Assembly (NCBI GenBank): GCA_003671195.1
Contig: QWPJ01000170.1
Location: 1 to 38,756 of the forward strand
Reading direction: 5' to 3'
DNA: 38,756 nucleotides
Source: Planctomycetota bacterium
GTDB lineage: Bacteria; Planctomycetota; Planctomycetia; Pirellulales; Pirellulaceae
The position numbers and the translations under genes are program-made. Below, piece after piece: positions 24,785 to 33,672 of this stretch. Below the pieces are notes generated by a model, which worked only from the letters and a program-made list of their open reading frames with translations, did not search any database and was not told the origin of the DNA. Numbering within the stretch: the first letter of the stretch is position 1; every line of letters begins with the position of its first letter.

Positions 24785-26092
24785 ATGAATGATTCATCGT
24801 CGAAGATCGCTGTGGTCCCCAAGGTATCGATCGATTGGTACCGCTCAACACCTTGGTGGAGACTGATCTCCCACTCGCTGGCCATCTCCTGGCGCGCCTC
24901 GCACCTGGGACTCTGCGCCCTGGCGCTCTTGGCCACCCAAGCCTTGATCGGATTCTCCGGTTGGCTCTTTGCACCCGAAACCAATCACGCCTCCTCCTGG
25001 TGGTTGACGCCCGAATCGCGCACCGAAACCATGACGCCCTGGACCCTCAATCCAAACCAATGGCTCGAGGCCTTCAGTGCCGAGGATTCTCAACCCAAGA
25101 ATCCACCCGTCTATCCCACTTTAAATCCCACCGGGAAAACCGCCGCTGCAAGTCGGCAGCCGATCGTGTGGTTTCATCCTGCACCCGATTCGTTTATCCA
25201 TGTATGGCGGCGCTATGTCTCGTATCCTTTCCATGCCATGGATACCCCGACGTTCCGCAAGTCGGCTTACTTCCTCCTCAATACCCTTGGGATCCTCGCC
25301 CTGTGGGCTTTCGTCGGCGGGTGCATAGCTCGACGCAGCGTCCAAGAACTCGGTATGCATGTCACCTCGCCTTGGATCAACACCCTGCGATGGGTCGCCG
25401 CACGCTGGCAATCGATCGTCTGGTCGGTCGCCATGCCGCTGGCTCTGGTCCTGCTGTTTTGTCTTGTACCTCTCGTTTTGGGATGGATCTCGAACATTCC
25501 TGTCCTAGGCCAACCCGTGGCCTTGGTCCTGATGCTCCCGGTGGCACTGATGGCACTCGGGGTCGGTTGGGTCGCAGGCATCGCCCTGTTCGGTTTTTCG
25601 CTCGCGACGGTGTCAATCGTCACGGAGAAACAAGCCGATGCGTTCGACGGGATGTCGCGAGCCTCGGCTTACGTGTTCCAACGACCAGCCACGCTGTTCC
25701 TGGCTGTACTGGTCGCCGAGTGGATCGGACACTTTGGCGGATCGATCGTTTCGATCGTCCTGAACACCGGCTACAACATCATCGCCCAAGCCTTCGCGAT
25801 GGGCTCGATGGGCACCCTGGGCGGGATGAACTCGTGGCTCGATGGGTGCTTTGGAGCTATCGTGCCGCTGCTGACGACCGCCTTTGGTTTCAGCTTCTTT
25901 TGGACCGCATCGACGGCGATCTACCTCGTGCTCCGCAAAGACGTCGACCGAGCCGAATTCGACCTGATCGATATGGACTCGACCCTTCCGGCCAAGCCCC
26001 TACCAAAGCTGCCCGAGAGCCCCGAGCAGGCCCCTAAAGGCCCAGAACTCACCCCGAAGACCCAGGATCCAGCCCCTGAGGGCTCGCCCTAA
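24785..26092 (+). CDS. Multi-pass membrane protein of unknown function
   Basis: A 435-residue integral membrane protein that I cannot assign to a named family. Visible helices include LGLCALALLATQALIGFSGWLF near residue 40 and YFLLNTLGILALWAFVGGCIA near 170. Others are VAMPLALVLLFCLVPLVLGW, ALVLMLPVALMALGVGWVAGIALFG, and late segments around LFLAVLVAEWIGHF and LLTTAFGFSFFWTASTAIYLVL. A loop of about 100 residues between the first two helices is rich in Trp and Pro. The C-terminal 45 residues are a soluble, proline-rich acidic tail. The start is ATG 24785; a TTG three codons earlier is also possible. It lies between yacG and a small secreted protein on the same strand, with no clear functional link. 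Confidence 0.75.
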   Translation: MNDSSSKIAVVPKVSIDWYRSTPWWRLISHSLAISWRASHLGLCALALLATQALIGFSGWLFAPETNHASSWWLTPESRTETMTPWTLNPNQWLEAFSAEDSQPKNPPVYPTLNPTGKTAAASRQPIVWFHPAPDSFIHVWRRYVSYPFHAMDTPTFRKSAYFLLNTLGILALWAFVGGCIARRSVQELGMHVTSPWINTLRWVAARWQSIVWSVAMPLALVLLFCLVPLVLGWISNIPVLGQPVALVLMLPVALMALGVGWVAGIALFGFSLATVSIVTEKQADAFDGMSRASAYVFQRPATLFLAVLVAEWIGHFGGSIVSIVLNTGYNIIAQAFAMGSMGTLGGMNSWLDGCFGAIVPLLTTAFGFSFFWTASTAIYLVLRKDVDRAEFDLIDMDSTLPAKPLPKLPESPEQAPKGPELTPKTQDPAPEGSP

Positions 26093-26166
26093 GCACCATT
26101 TCTTGCGGATTTCCCGACGCGGGAGAATCATTACGGTTAATTTGGCACAAATCCCAGCGGTTTACC

Positions 26167-26715
26167 TTGGATTTCCCGACCGTGCGCCCGAAAATGGAAT
26201 CGGTTACCCTCAAGACCTCGTTGGCGATGCCGAACCACACCGCAAACACCGCAAAGATGATTCCCGCTCTTCTCCCAGCCGCAGATCGAAAAACACCAAG
26301 CAGATGGCTTTTGCCCCTGCTCGTGCTGATCCTATGCCTGGGGTCGATCGGGAGTGTCCAAGCCGGCTGCTCAGGCTCGGACGTTGAGCCGACCCGCTGG
26401 GCGGATTCCAAGGCTCCCGGGGCTGGTCAATTGACCCTGGCTCTCTACGTTCGCTACGAACACGGAAAGCTGAGCTTCACGCTCGAACGGCCGATCCAAC
26501 CATGCCATGGGCCTAGCTGCCGAACCAAATCGACGATGGAACCGACGATCCTGCCCCTCGGTGGCTCGAGGATCGTTCTTGCCCAAGCAGACATCTCCCG
26601 GTTGCAATGGGATCCTCAGGATCCGAGCCAAGCGAAGCTTGCTCGTAACTTCTCGCAGTATGCGCCTCGAGGTGGGCTCGATGTCCAAGAACCACCTCCC
26701 AGAGCGACTCTCTGA
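26167..26715 (+). CDS. Small secreted hypothetical protein
   Basis: Up to 182 residues, of which the mature part is about 115. A hydrophobic signal-like stretch RWLLPLLVLILCLGSIG, followed by SVQAGC, ends near residue 67. Starts at internal ATG codons (26194 or 26257) would give a more usual signal peptide length than ATG 26167. The mature part contains four cysteines (GCSG, PCHGPSC), a few predicted beta strands (LTLALYVRYEHGKLSFTLERP) and a Pro/Arg-rich end. I recognise no family. The gene precedes the cytochrome gene by 146 bases on the same strand, so a role in the envelope near that system is possible but unproven. Confidence 0.5.
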   Translation: MDFPTVRPKMESVTLKTSLAMPNHTANTAKMIPALLPAADRKTPSRWLLPLLVLILCLGSIGSVQAGCSGSDVEPTRWADSKAPGAGQLTLALYVRYEHGKLSFTLERPIQPCHGPSCRTKSTMEPTILPLGGSRIVLAQADISRLQWDPQDPSQAKLARNFSQYAPRGGLDVQEPPPRATL

Positions 26716-26861
26716 ATAGCGCACGAATCTCTGCACCCGTGTGCCCGATTCTGCGCCGCTGCGGCACGATGTGCTCCGACAAGACCCGATCCCCCCCGAG
26801 CCGGATCGATGTCCCTGAGCTTCCCAAATTCTCCTCCTGCTTTAAACCCTAGGCATCTACG

Positions 26862-29819
26862 ATGTCCACCGAACCATCATCCGAATCATCATCCGGGCCA
26901 TCATCCGGGCCTACACCACGCCCCGAGGATCGGTCGCATTTGCCAGAGCCGACTGGTAAGAGGCCGACTGGCAACAAGCCGACTGGCAACAAGCCGAACT
27001 TGACGGTCACTCCGAGGACCCGGAAACTTCTACTGGCCGTCTTGGCTCTGTTCTCGATCCTCCTGGCCAACGGGATGTACCTCTCCGGAGTGACCTTCTC
27101 GGAGTGGTACTTCCAGCGGACGTTTCAAGATCTGTTTTACCATTACATGTTCCTGCTCCATCTGGTGCTCGGACTGGTCCTGATCGTCCCGTTCCTGGCC
27201 TTCGGATTCTTCCATTGGAAAGCGTCTCATAAGCGACGCAATCGCCGTGCGGTTCGGATCGGTTATGCGCTGCTGATCGCAGGGATTGTGGTCCTCGTCA
27301 GCGGCGTGCTGTTGATCAAGTTCGGGACATTTGAATTCATGCGTGGCCCGACGAGCAAACGCGTCGTCTACTGGGCCCACATCCTCGCTCCGCTCGGCGC
27401 GATGTGGCTCTATTGGCTCCACCGGCTCGTCGGTACCCGCATCCGTTGGGTCATCGCCCAACGCGTCGGTATCGCAACGGCCTTGGCCGTCGGTGCGATG
27501 CTCATCGTTCAGACCCAGGACCCCCGCAAATGGAACAAGAAGGCACCTACTGACGGGCAAAAGTACTTCGAAAACTCGCTAGCTAGCACCCGGGATGGGA
27601 ACTTCATACCCAAGCGGGTGCTGATGAACGACGATTACTGCAAGAAGTGCCATCAGGACGTCTACGACGATTGGTTTCACAGCGCCCACCACTTCAGCTC
27701 GTTCAACAATCCTGCCTACCTCTACGCCGTTCGCGAGACGCGCAAAGTTTCCCTCGAACGCGATGGCAACGTCCATGCGGCACGCTTTTGCGCCGGTTGC
27801 CACGACCCGGTCCCCTTTTTCTCCGGAGCTTTTGACAACCCGCACTACGACGATGTCAACGACCCGACGAGTCAAGCTGGGATCACCTGCTCGGTCTGCC
27901 ATGCGATTACCGAAGTCGAATCGACGCGAGGCAATGCCGATTACATCATCGAAGAACCACAGCACTACCCGTTTGCCTACAGCGAAAATTTCCTGCTGCA
28001 GCAAATCAACATGCTGATGGTCAAGGCCAAGCCTGCGTTCCATAAGAGCGAAATGCTCAAGCCAGCCCTCAAATCCGCAGAGTTCTGCAGCACCTGTCAT
28101 AAGGTCCACTTGCCAGGCAACCTGACCAAATACAAAGATTGGGTACGAGGTCAAAACCACTACGATTCTTATCTGCTCAGCGGTGTTGCCGGCCATGGGG
28201 CTCGGAGTTTCTATTACCCAGAGAAAGCCCAGACCGATTGCAACGGCTGTCATATGCCCTACCGAGAATCCAACGACTTGGCCTCCAAGCCGCATCCCGA
28301 AACCGGCAAGAACGTCGTGCATAACCACTTCTTCCCCGGCGGAAATACCGCACTGCCTTTCTGGCGAGGCGATCATGAGGTCATCGAGCAGGCCCAAGCG
28401 ATCCTCAAAGACTGCGCCCGCGTCGATATCTTCGGTGTGCGCAAAGGGGGCACCCTCGAGGGTGAGCTCATCGCTCCTTTGCGACCGGAAGTCCCTGCCC
28501 TTGAGGCCGGCCAAGCGTATCTGCTCGAAACGGTCATCCGTACCCTCAAGGTCGGACACCATCTGACCCAAGGGACCGTCGATTCGAACGAGCTGTGGCT
28601 CGAGATCGAAGCCAAATCGGCTGGCCGTGTCATCGGTATCAGCGGCGGTCGAACTCAGGATGGCCAAGTCGACGAATGGTCCCACTTCGTCAATAACTTT
28701 GTCATCGATAAAAACGGCGATCGCATCGCCCGACGAAACGCTCAGGATATCTTCATCGCACTGTACGATCACCAGATCCCTCCTGGGGCCGGACAGACCG
28801 TCCACTATCGGCTCGATGTGCCCAAGGACATCCTCGCACCGATCGAGATCACCGTGAAACTCAACTACCGAAAGTTCGATCGTGGCTACATCGAGTTCAT
28901 GGATAAAGCCTTCGAACCGGGTGATCGAGATTATGCCGAGCGAAACACCGGATTGAATCCTCTGCCGATAACCGTCATTGCCGAAGACAAATTGATCCTG
29001 CCGGTGGTGCTTGCCGACGGCACACGTGTTGAGGTCCAAGGAGAGAGCAAAAAAGCGATCGAACCGACTTGGCAACGTTGGAACGATTACGGAATCGGAT
29101 TGCTGCTGACCGGTACGGCGCAGCTCAAGCAGGCCGCTGAAGCCTTTGCCAGCGTCGAAAGGGCAGGGCGTTACGATGGTCCTTTGAACATCGCTCGCGT
29201 TTTCTTCGCCGAAGGAAATCTCGACGGAGCGACCGAAGCCCTAGGGCGCGCCGTGTCGATGGATCCAAAACCACCGGCTTGGACCTCGGCTTGGCTCTCG
29301 GGTGAAATCGCCCGACAACAAGGCCAGTTCGATGTCGCGGTCGAGAACTTCAAGAGCGTGCTTTACGATCAAACCGAAGAGCGCAACAAACGCCGATTCG
29401 ATTTCTCGCTCGATTACGTAGTTCGAAATGGACTCGGATCGGCCTACTTGGACCTGGCCCTTGCGGCTGCAAGCTCCGACGATGCCGATGCGAAAATTCG
29501 GTACTTGGAATTGGCTCGCAGCGAGTTCCAACGCGTGCTGGAAATCGATAGCGAAAACCTCATGGCTCATGCCAACTTGGTCACCGTCTTCGAACGGTTA
29601 GGCGCCGAGGACAAAGCCCAATTCCATCGCGAAGCGAACTTGAGATACAAACCCGACGACAACGCCAGCAATCTGGCTCGCCGCCCCGCAAGGCAAAAGT
29701 ACCCGGCGGCCAATCGCGCTGCCGAGGCGATCGTGATCTATCCTATGCAACGGTCCGGTGCTCCAGGATTGCCACCCGATGCGCCCTCGCAATCCGTCTC
29801 GCTTGTCGATCAACCTTAA
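26862..29819 (+). CDS. Membrane-anchored pentahaem cytochrome c with TPR-like C-terminus
   Basis: A 985-residue fusion. Residues 1-48 are a Ser/Pro-rich cytoplasmic tail with PTGNK repeats. Five hydrophobic helices follow at about 55-77, 93-118, 133-154, 168-190 and 203-217. Histidines H94, H100, H118, H173 and H187 sit in or at the ends of helices and could bind b-type haem. The next region has five CxxCH haem c sites at C260, C310, C343, C409 and C460, with many extra histidines (HHFSSF, HNHFF) for distal ligands; this is the cytochrome c554-like layout. After a beta-rich middle part, residues about 735-930 look like TPR helices (ALGRAVSMDPKPP, FQRVLEIDSENLMAHANL). The domain after the membrane part is presumably periplasmic. 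It is followed after 33 bases by an FG-GAP/ASPIC gene. Electron donor and acceptor are unknown. Confidence 0.85.
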   Translation: MSTEPSSESSSGPSSGPTPRPEDRSHLPEPTGKRPTGNKPTGNKPNLTVTPRTRKLLLAVLALFSILLANGMYLSGVTFSEWYFQRTFQDLFYHYMFLLHLVLGLVLIVPFLAFGFFHWKASHKRRNRRAVRIGYALLIAGIVVLVSGVLLIKFGTFEFMRGPTSKRVVYWAHILAPLGAMWLYWLHRLVGTRIRWVIAQRVGIATALAVGAMLIVQTQDPRKWNKKAPTDGQKYFENSLASTRDGNFIPKRVLMNDDYCKKCHQDVYDDWFHSAHHFSSFNNPAYLYAVRETRKVSLERDGNVHAARFCAGCHDPVPFFSGAFDNPHYDDVNDPTSQAGITCSVCHAITEVESTRGNADYIIEEPQHYPFAYSENFLLQQINMLMVKAKPAFHKSEMLKPALKSAEFCSTCHKVHLPGNLTKYKDWVRGQNHYDSYLLSGVAGHGARSFYYPEKAQTDCNGCHMPYRESNDLASKPHPETGKNVVHNHFFPGGNTALPFWRGDHEVIEQAQAILKDCARVDIFGVRKGGTLEGELIAPLRPEVPALEAGQAYLLETVIRTLKVGHHLTQGTVDSNELWLEIEAKSAGRVIGISGGRTQDGQVDEWSHFVNNFVIDKNGDRIARRNAQDIFIALYDHQIPPGAGQTVHYRLDVPKDILAPIEITVKLNYRKFDRGYIEFMDKAFEPGDRDYAERNTGLNPLPITVIAEDKLILPVVLADGTRVEVQGESKKAIEPTWQRWNDYGIGLLLTGTAQLKQAAEAFASVERAGRYDGPLNIARVFFAEGNLDGATEALGRAVSMDPKPPAWTSAWLSGEIARQQGQFDVAVENFKSVLYDQTEERNKRRFDFSLDYVVRNGLGSAYLDLALAAASSDDADAKIRYLELARSEFQRVLEIDSENLMAHANLVTVFERLGAEDKAQFHREANLRYKPDDNASNLARRPARQKYPAANRAAEAIVIYPMQRSGAPGLPPDAPSQSVSLVDQP

Positions 29820-29852
29820 AAAACTCCTCCCAGACCAATACCGAGCTTGTCT

Positions 29853-31751
29853 ATGACCTCTCCGTATAAGAAGCCCTCAAAACGGGACATCCAGCGCAGG
29901 GCTTCGCAGAACCCCAACCGCTCTCGAGCCTCTCTCCAGGATGCCGAGGACGATTCGGTCATCGGCAGGATGTTTTGGAGATCCCTTGGGCTGATCGCCA
30001 CCGTGGCCCTTATCGGTGGGGCTATCTATGCCCTCAACCGACCCGAAAAGCAGAAGTTTGTCGAGAAGAAAACGCAGACAGCTCTGCCCCAGGAACGCAG
30101 GGCCGCGACCGTCGAAATCCCCACAATCCCCTTTACCGATATCACAGAGCAAGCCGGTATTCAGTTTACCCATTACGACGGCAAGCAAGGTGAGCGTTTG
30201 CTCCCTGAAACCATGGGGGGTGGAAGTGGATTCCTGGATTATGACAACGACGGCGACTATGACATCCTGTTGGTCAACTCATGCGATTGGCCGTGGAACC
30301 AACGGGACGCGAACCAAGCGACTCCGACGATGTGTCTGTACCAAAACGATGGCAAAGGGAACTTCAAAGATGTGACCCAAGCATCGGGACTCGATGTTAC
30401 CTTCTACGGCATGGGACCTGCCTTCGGAGATTACGACAACGATGGGTGGGTCGATGTGTTCATCACAGCCGTCGGTAAAAACCACCTTTTCCGAAACGAC
30501 CACGGCAAGTTCATCGAGGTGACCGAATCGGCAGGGGTCGGTGGGGTCGCAACCCAATGGAGCTGCCCGGCGATGTGGCTCGATTATGACCGGGATGGCA
30601 AGCTCGATTTGATCGTCGGCAACTACGTAGCATGGAGTCGCGAAATCGATTTGTCACTCGCCTCAACCCTCGTCGGTTTGGAGCGATCCTATGGCCAACC
30701 GACCAACTTCGACGGCGTCCACATGTACCTTTATCACAACGAAGGTGATGGGGTTTTTAAGGAGGTTGGCAAAGAGGCAGGATTGCATGTGCTCAATCCT
30801 GCGACACAGGTTCCAGAAGCCAAGACCCTCGGGATCGCCTTGCTCGATGCAAACCACGATGGCTGGATGGATGTATGCGTAGCGAACGACACAGTCAAGA
30901 ACTTTCTGTTCATCAACAAAAAGGATGGGACGTTTGAGGATCAAGGGGTCACCATGGGGGTCGCTTTGACCCGAGACGGTCAAGCCACCGGCGCGATGGG
31001 AATCGACGCGGCGAACTTTCGCAATGACGACTGCTGTGGGATCGTGATTGGAAACTTCGCCAATGAGCAATCGAGTTTGTATCTCAGCGACGGTCTCAAA
31101 GCGAGCTTCACCGATGTGGCCCCGACGACCGGGTTTGGCCCACAGACGCGGATTCGATTGACCTTTGGTACCCTGTTTGCCGACATGGATCTCGATGGCA
31201 GGCTCGATATCCTATGCTCCAATGGCCATTTGGAACCCGAGATTCAAAAGGTCTTCCCAACCCAGCAGTACGAGCAACCGAGCCAATTGTTCTGGAACGC
31301 GGGCAAGAAGCAACCGACTCAGTTTGTCGCGTTGAATACGGAGAAGACCGGTGCAGATTTCCAGAAGCCCATGGTAGGACGCAGTGCCACGGTTGCCGAT
31401 ATCGACCGAGACGGAGATCTGGATGTGCTCTTGGTCGCCAATGGCGGCAAAGCTCGCTTGCTGCGTAACGATCAAAAACTCGGCAACCATTGGTTAAGGG
31501 TCAGGCTCAAAGACAAATCCAACACCGGTGCCTTAGGGGCCACGATTCTGCTCGACTTCGGCAGCGATGAGAAAATGCAAAGGACCATCTCGACTACCCG
31601 CAGCTATCTATCGCAGACGGAACTGACAGCGACGTTCGGGCTTGGGAATCGCGAACCCAAAGAGATGACAATCCGATGGCCGGACGGTTCCGAGCAAAAG
31701 GTACTGATCGAAAAGCTCGATCAGGAAATGCTCGTCGAACAAGGGACTTAG
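29853..31751 (+). CDS. Membrane-anchored FG-GAP/VCBS repeat protein with ASPIC/UnbV domain (CRTAC1-like)
   Basis: A 632-residue protein anchored by one helix (residues about 43-60) after a basic cytoplasmic head. The rest, presumably periplasmic, is a beta-propeller of FG-GAP repeats. Calcium-type loops DxDxDGxxD occur at about 129 (DYDNDGDYD), 193, 244, 332 (DANHDGWMD), 444 (DMDLDGRLD) and 516 (DIDRDGDLD). The C-terminal ASPIC/UnbV domain follows from about 550 (LRVRLKDKSNTGALGATILL) and ends with FGLGNREPKEMTIRWPDGS. I used ATG 29853; a TTG two codons earlier is possible. FG-GAP/ASPIC proteins are often encoded beside TPR proteins, and here the TPR-like partner is the fused cytochrome just upstream, so the two probably form a complex. 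The cutC gene starts 13 bases later. Confidence 0.9.
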   Translation: MTSPYKKPSKRDIQRRASQNPNRSRASLQDAEDDSVIGRMFWRSLGLIATVALIGGAIYALNRPEKQKFVEKKTQTALPQERRAATVEIPTIPFTDITEQAGIQFTHYDGKQGERLLPETMGGGSGFLDYDNDGDYDILLVNSCDWPWNQRDANQATPTMCLYQNDGKGNFKDVTQASGLDVTFYGMGPAFGDYDNDGWVDVFITAVGKNHLFRNDHGKFIEVTESAGVGGVATQWSCPAMWLDYDRDGKLDLIVGNYVAWSREIDLSLASTLVGLERSYGQPTNFDGVHMYLYHNEGDGVFKEVGKEAGLHVLNPATQVPEAKTLGIALLDANHDGWMDVCVANDTVKNFLFINKKDGTFEDQGVTMGVALTRDGQATGAMGIDAANFRNDDCCGIVIGNFANEQSSLYLSDGLKASFTDVAPTTGFGPQTRIRLTFGTLFADMDLDGRLDILCSNGHLEPEIQKVFPTQQYEQPSQLFWNAGKKQPTQFVALNTEKTGADFQKPMVGRSATVADIDRDGDLDVLLVANGGKARLLRNDQKLGNHWLRVRLKDKSNTGALGATILLDFGSDEKMQRTISTTRSYLSQTELTATFGLGNREPKEMTIRWPDGSEQKVLIEKLDQEMLVEQGT

Positions 31752-31764
31752 AGGGACTCCGGGT

Positions 31765-32502
31765 ATGTTGGAAGTCTGTGTCGATCGTCTCGAAGCCGTC
31801 CGCCAAGCCATCGACGCTGGAGCCCAGCGAATCGAACTAAGCGAGAACTTGAGCGTCGGAGGAGTCACCCCTTCGATGGACTTGATCAAGTCAACGCGGG
31901 CCGAAATTTCTGAGGCATTGATCGTTTTGGTGCGATGTCGAGAAGGGGATTTTCATTACACTCCCGAGGAACTTGATCGGATGCTCGAACAAGCTCGAGA
32001 AGCGATCAGACTCGGGGCCGATGGTGTGGCCGTCGGCGCATGCGGTGCGGACGGATCGCTCGATTGGGATTTCTTAGCTCGGGTGCAAAGGGTTGTTTTT
32101 CAGGTTTCCGAAGCGTCCGAATTGGTGGTCCATCGGGTCTTCGATCGAGTCCCGGATCCCATCCCTTCGATCGAACGCCTGATCGAACTTCGGTACGATC
32201 GAATCTTGACCAGCGGGGGAGCGTTGCACGCAGTCGATTCGCTCAACGCGCTGCGTGAGTGGAATCTTGCGGCCGCCAAGCGGCTGGAGATCTTGCCCGC
32301 AGGGGGAATCCATTCGCTCAATGCGCAACGGGTTTTGCAAGAAACCCATTGCCGGCAATTGCATGGTTCCTTTACCAAACGTCCTGAGCAAGCCTCGGAA
32401 AGTCGGCTCCCGAGCTTGTCTGCGGGCATGCCGATTGCCGAGGAGATTCTCCAGGTTCGACGTTTGCTCGATCGTTCGAATCTCGCTTCGACGTCTACCT
32501 GA
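31765..32502 (+). CDS. cutC: CutC-family protein
   Basis: A 245-residue TIM-barrel protein of the CutC family, historically linked to copper tolerance though its biochemical role is unsettled. Family segments are LEVCVDRLEAVRQAIDAGAQRIEL near the start, ENLSVGGVTPS, VLVRCREGDFHYTPEEL, DGVAVGACGADGSLD, VHRVFD, and ILTSGGA, with GGIHSLNAQ near the end. Where E. coli has IRPRGGDF this protein reads VRCREGDF. It starts 13 bases after the FG-GAP gene, so it may share that transcript; a link between metal handling and the haem protein upstream is possible but speculative. A convergent gene ends 23 bases after it. Confidence 0.92.
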   Translation: MLEVCVDRLEAVRQAIDAGAQRIELSENLSVGGVTPSMDLIKSTRAEISEALIVLVRCREGDFHYTPEELDRMLEQAREAIRLGADGVAVGACGADGSLDWDFLARVQRVVFQVSEASELVVHRVFDRVPDPIPSIERLIELRYDRILTSGGALHAVDSLNALREWNLAAAKRLEILPAGGIHSLNAQRVLQETHCRQLHGSFTKRPEQASESRLPSLSAGMPIAEEILQVRRLLDRSNLASTST

Positions 32503-32525
32503 GGATCAAGCTCCTAAAGCTCAGG

Positions 32526-33530
32526 CTAAGGCATTAGGATCGCCTTGATTTTTTCTTCGGCAAGTTGGTTCTCCTTGGCCACTTGCTCGAGGCTCATCCC
32601 TGCGGGAATTCCAGGACGAACATGTTTGGTGATCGAGAGCCAAGCGAGTTTGCGTTTGTTTTGTTCCGAGGCGATCAGTTCGACCAGTTCCGAAGCGCGA
32701 GGGTGGTTTGGCAGTCCGCTGGAGGTGAGGCTCAAGCCCCAATGGGTTGCCAATGGGCTAGCGACGATCGCTTGGCCGGCTGCGTTGGGGTGAACGCCGT
32801 CGGAAGCAAGAGTGAAGTTCGGATCGGCTTGGCGGGCTTTGGCGACGGCATTTTTCATCGCACCGTGGACATCGAGTACTGTCCAGCCGCGATCGCGTTG
32901 CTTCAGCAGCCACTGCGAGTAGGCTTCCAGGACATCGTCGTACTTGGCGTAAGGTTGACGGTACTCATCGAGTCCGTCGGGAAGTAGGCGGTCACGGATG
33001 GGTAGAGCGTCGAAGTAAGCGGGAGTCAGGTGGATGATTTTCGCTCCCGATTCAACGACTTGTTGGTGGAGTAGTTCGATCCCCGACTGGAACTTTGCGA
33101 AACGATCATCGCTCAGCGGGTAGTACATACCACAGTTCATGCCGTAGCAGGCGATGACAAGATTGGGTTTGGTTTCTCTAAGGATCCGTCCGAGGCGTTC
33201 GTGGAGGTTGGGGCGAGGGAAAGAGCCGCCGGCGTGACCCGGTTCGGACAACCCGCTTACTGTCTCGCTTGGGAGTCCGAGATTGATGAATTCGGGGACT
33301 TCTCGATCGGGATACTCGACGCGCATGGCCGCCTCGAGGATCGCGATGTAACCGCCCGCATGGGTGATGCTATCCCCCAAGAAGACGATCCGTTTGTCCT
33401 TGGGTGGGACTGGGTCTTTAGCGACAGCCGCGGGGCAAGTGCACAAAGCGATCGAGAAGACGCAAGCGAGCAAGCAGGCGAATGGAACCCTAAAGCGGAA
33501 AAGGCTGGACGTAATCGATGGGGAGCGCAT
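32526..33530 (-). CDS. Secreted SGNH/GDSL-family hydrolase
   Basis: A 334-residue exported esterase-like enzyme. I placed the start at ATG 33530, which gives a normal signal peptide (basic RFR, then hydrophobic FACLLACVFSIALC, cleavage near AVAKD). Longer versions only translate the short tandem repeats upstream. SGNH blocks are visible: GDSITHAGGY with S54 as nucleophile, a glycine in block II (GLPSETV), GMN in block III (YGMNCGMYY), and DGVHPN with D244 and H247 completing the triad. Planctomycetes carry many such hydrolases, often acting on acetylated polysaccharides; the substrate here is unknown. The C-terminal 60 residues are helical and charged. The gene is convergent with cutC and sits next to the repeat array. 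Confidence 0.88.
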   Translation of the reverse strand: MRSPSITSSLFRFRVPFACLLACVFSIALCTCPAAVAKDPVPPKDKRIVFLGDSITHAGGYIAILEAAMRVEYPDREVPEFINLGLPSETVSGLSEPGHAGGSFPRPNLHERLGRILRETKPNLVIACYGMNCGMYYPLSDDRFAKFQSGIELLHQQVVESGAKIIHLTPAYFDALPIRDRLLPDGLDEYRQPYAKYDDVLEAYSQWLLKQRDRGWTVLDVHGAMKNAVAKARQADPNFTLASDGVHPNAAGQAIVASPLATHWGLSLTSSGLPNHPRASELVELIASEQNKRKLAWLSITKHVRPGIPAGMSLEQVAKENQLAEEKIKAILMP

Positions 33531-33591
33531 AGGTTCGAGGGGGGGGTTAGGATGGAGGGGAGTCGCGGTCACGACCGCCATTTTAGCATCT

Positions 33592-33672
33592 CTGATCCGA
33601 CTGATCCGACTGAGCCGACTGAGCCGACTGATCGGACTGATCGGACTGATCCGACTGATCCGACTGATCCAG
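33592..33672. repeat. 9-bp tandem repeat, nine units
   Basis: Nine consecutive units of CTGATCCGA with single-base variants (CTGAGCCGA, CTGATCGGA). Because 9 is a multiple of 3, all frames stay open across it, which lengthens spurious reading frames. It directly abuts the 67-bp array. Confidence 0.92.

Noticed and set aside
27579..29075. Long minus-strand frame of 498 codons opposite the cytochrome gene
   Set aside because: It is antisense to clear CxxCH motifs. Long antisense frames are common in this codon usage, and it has no recognisable domain.
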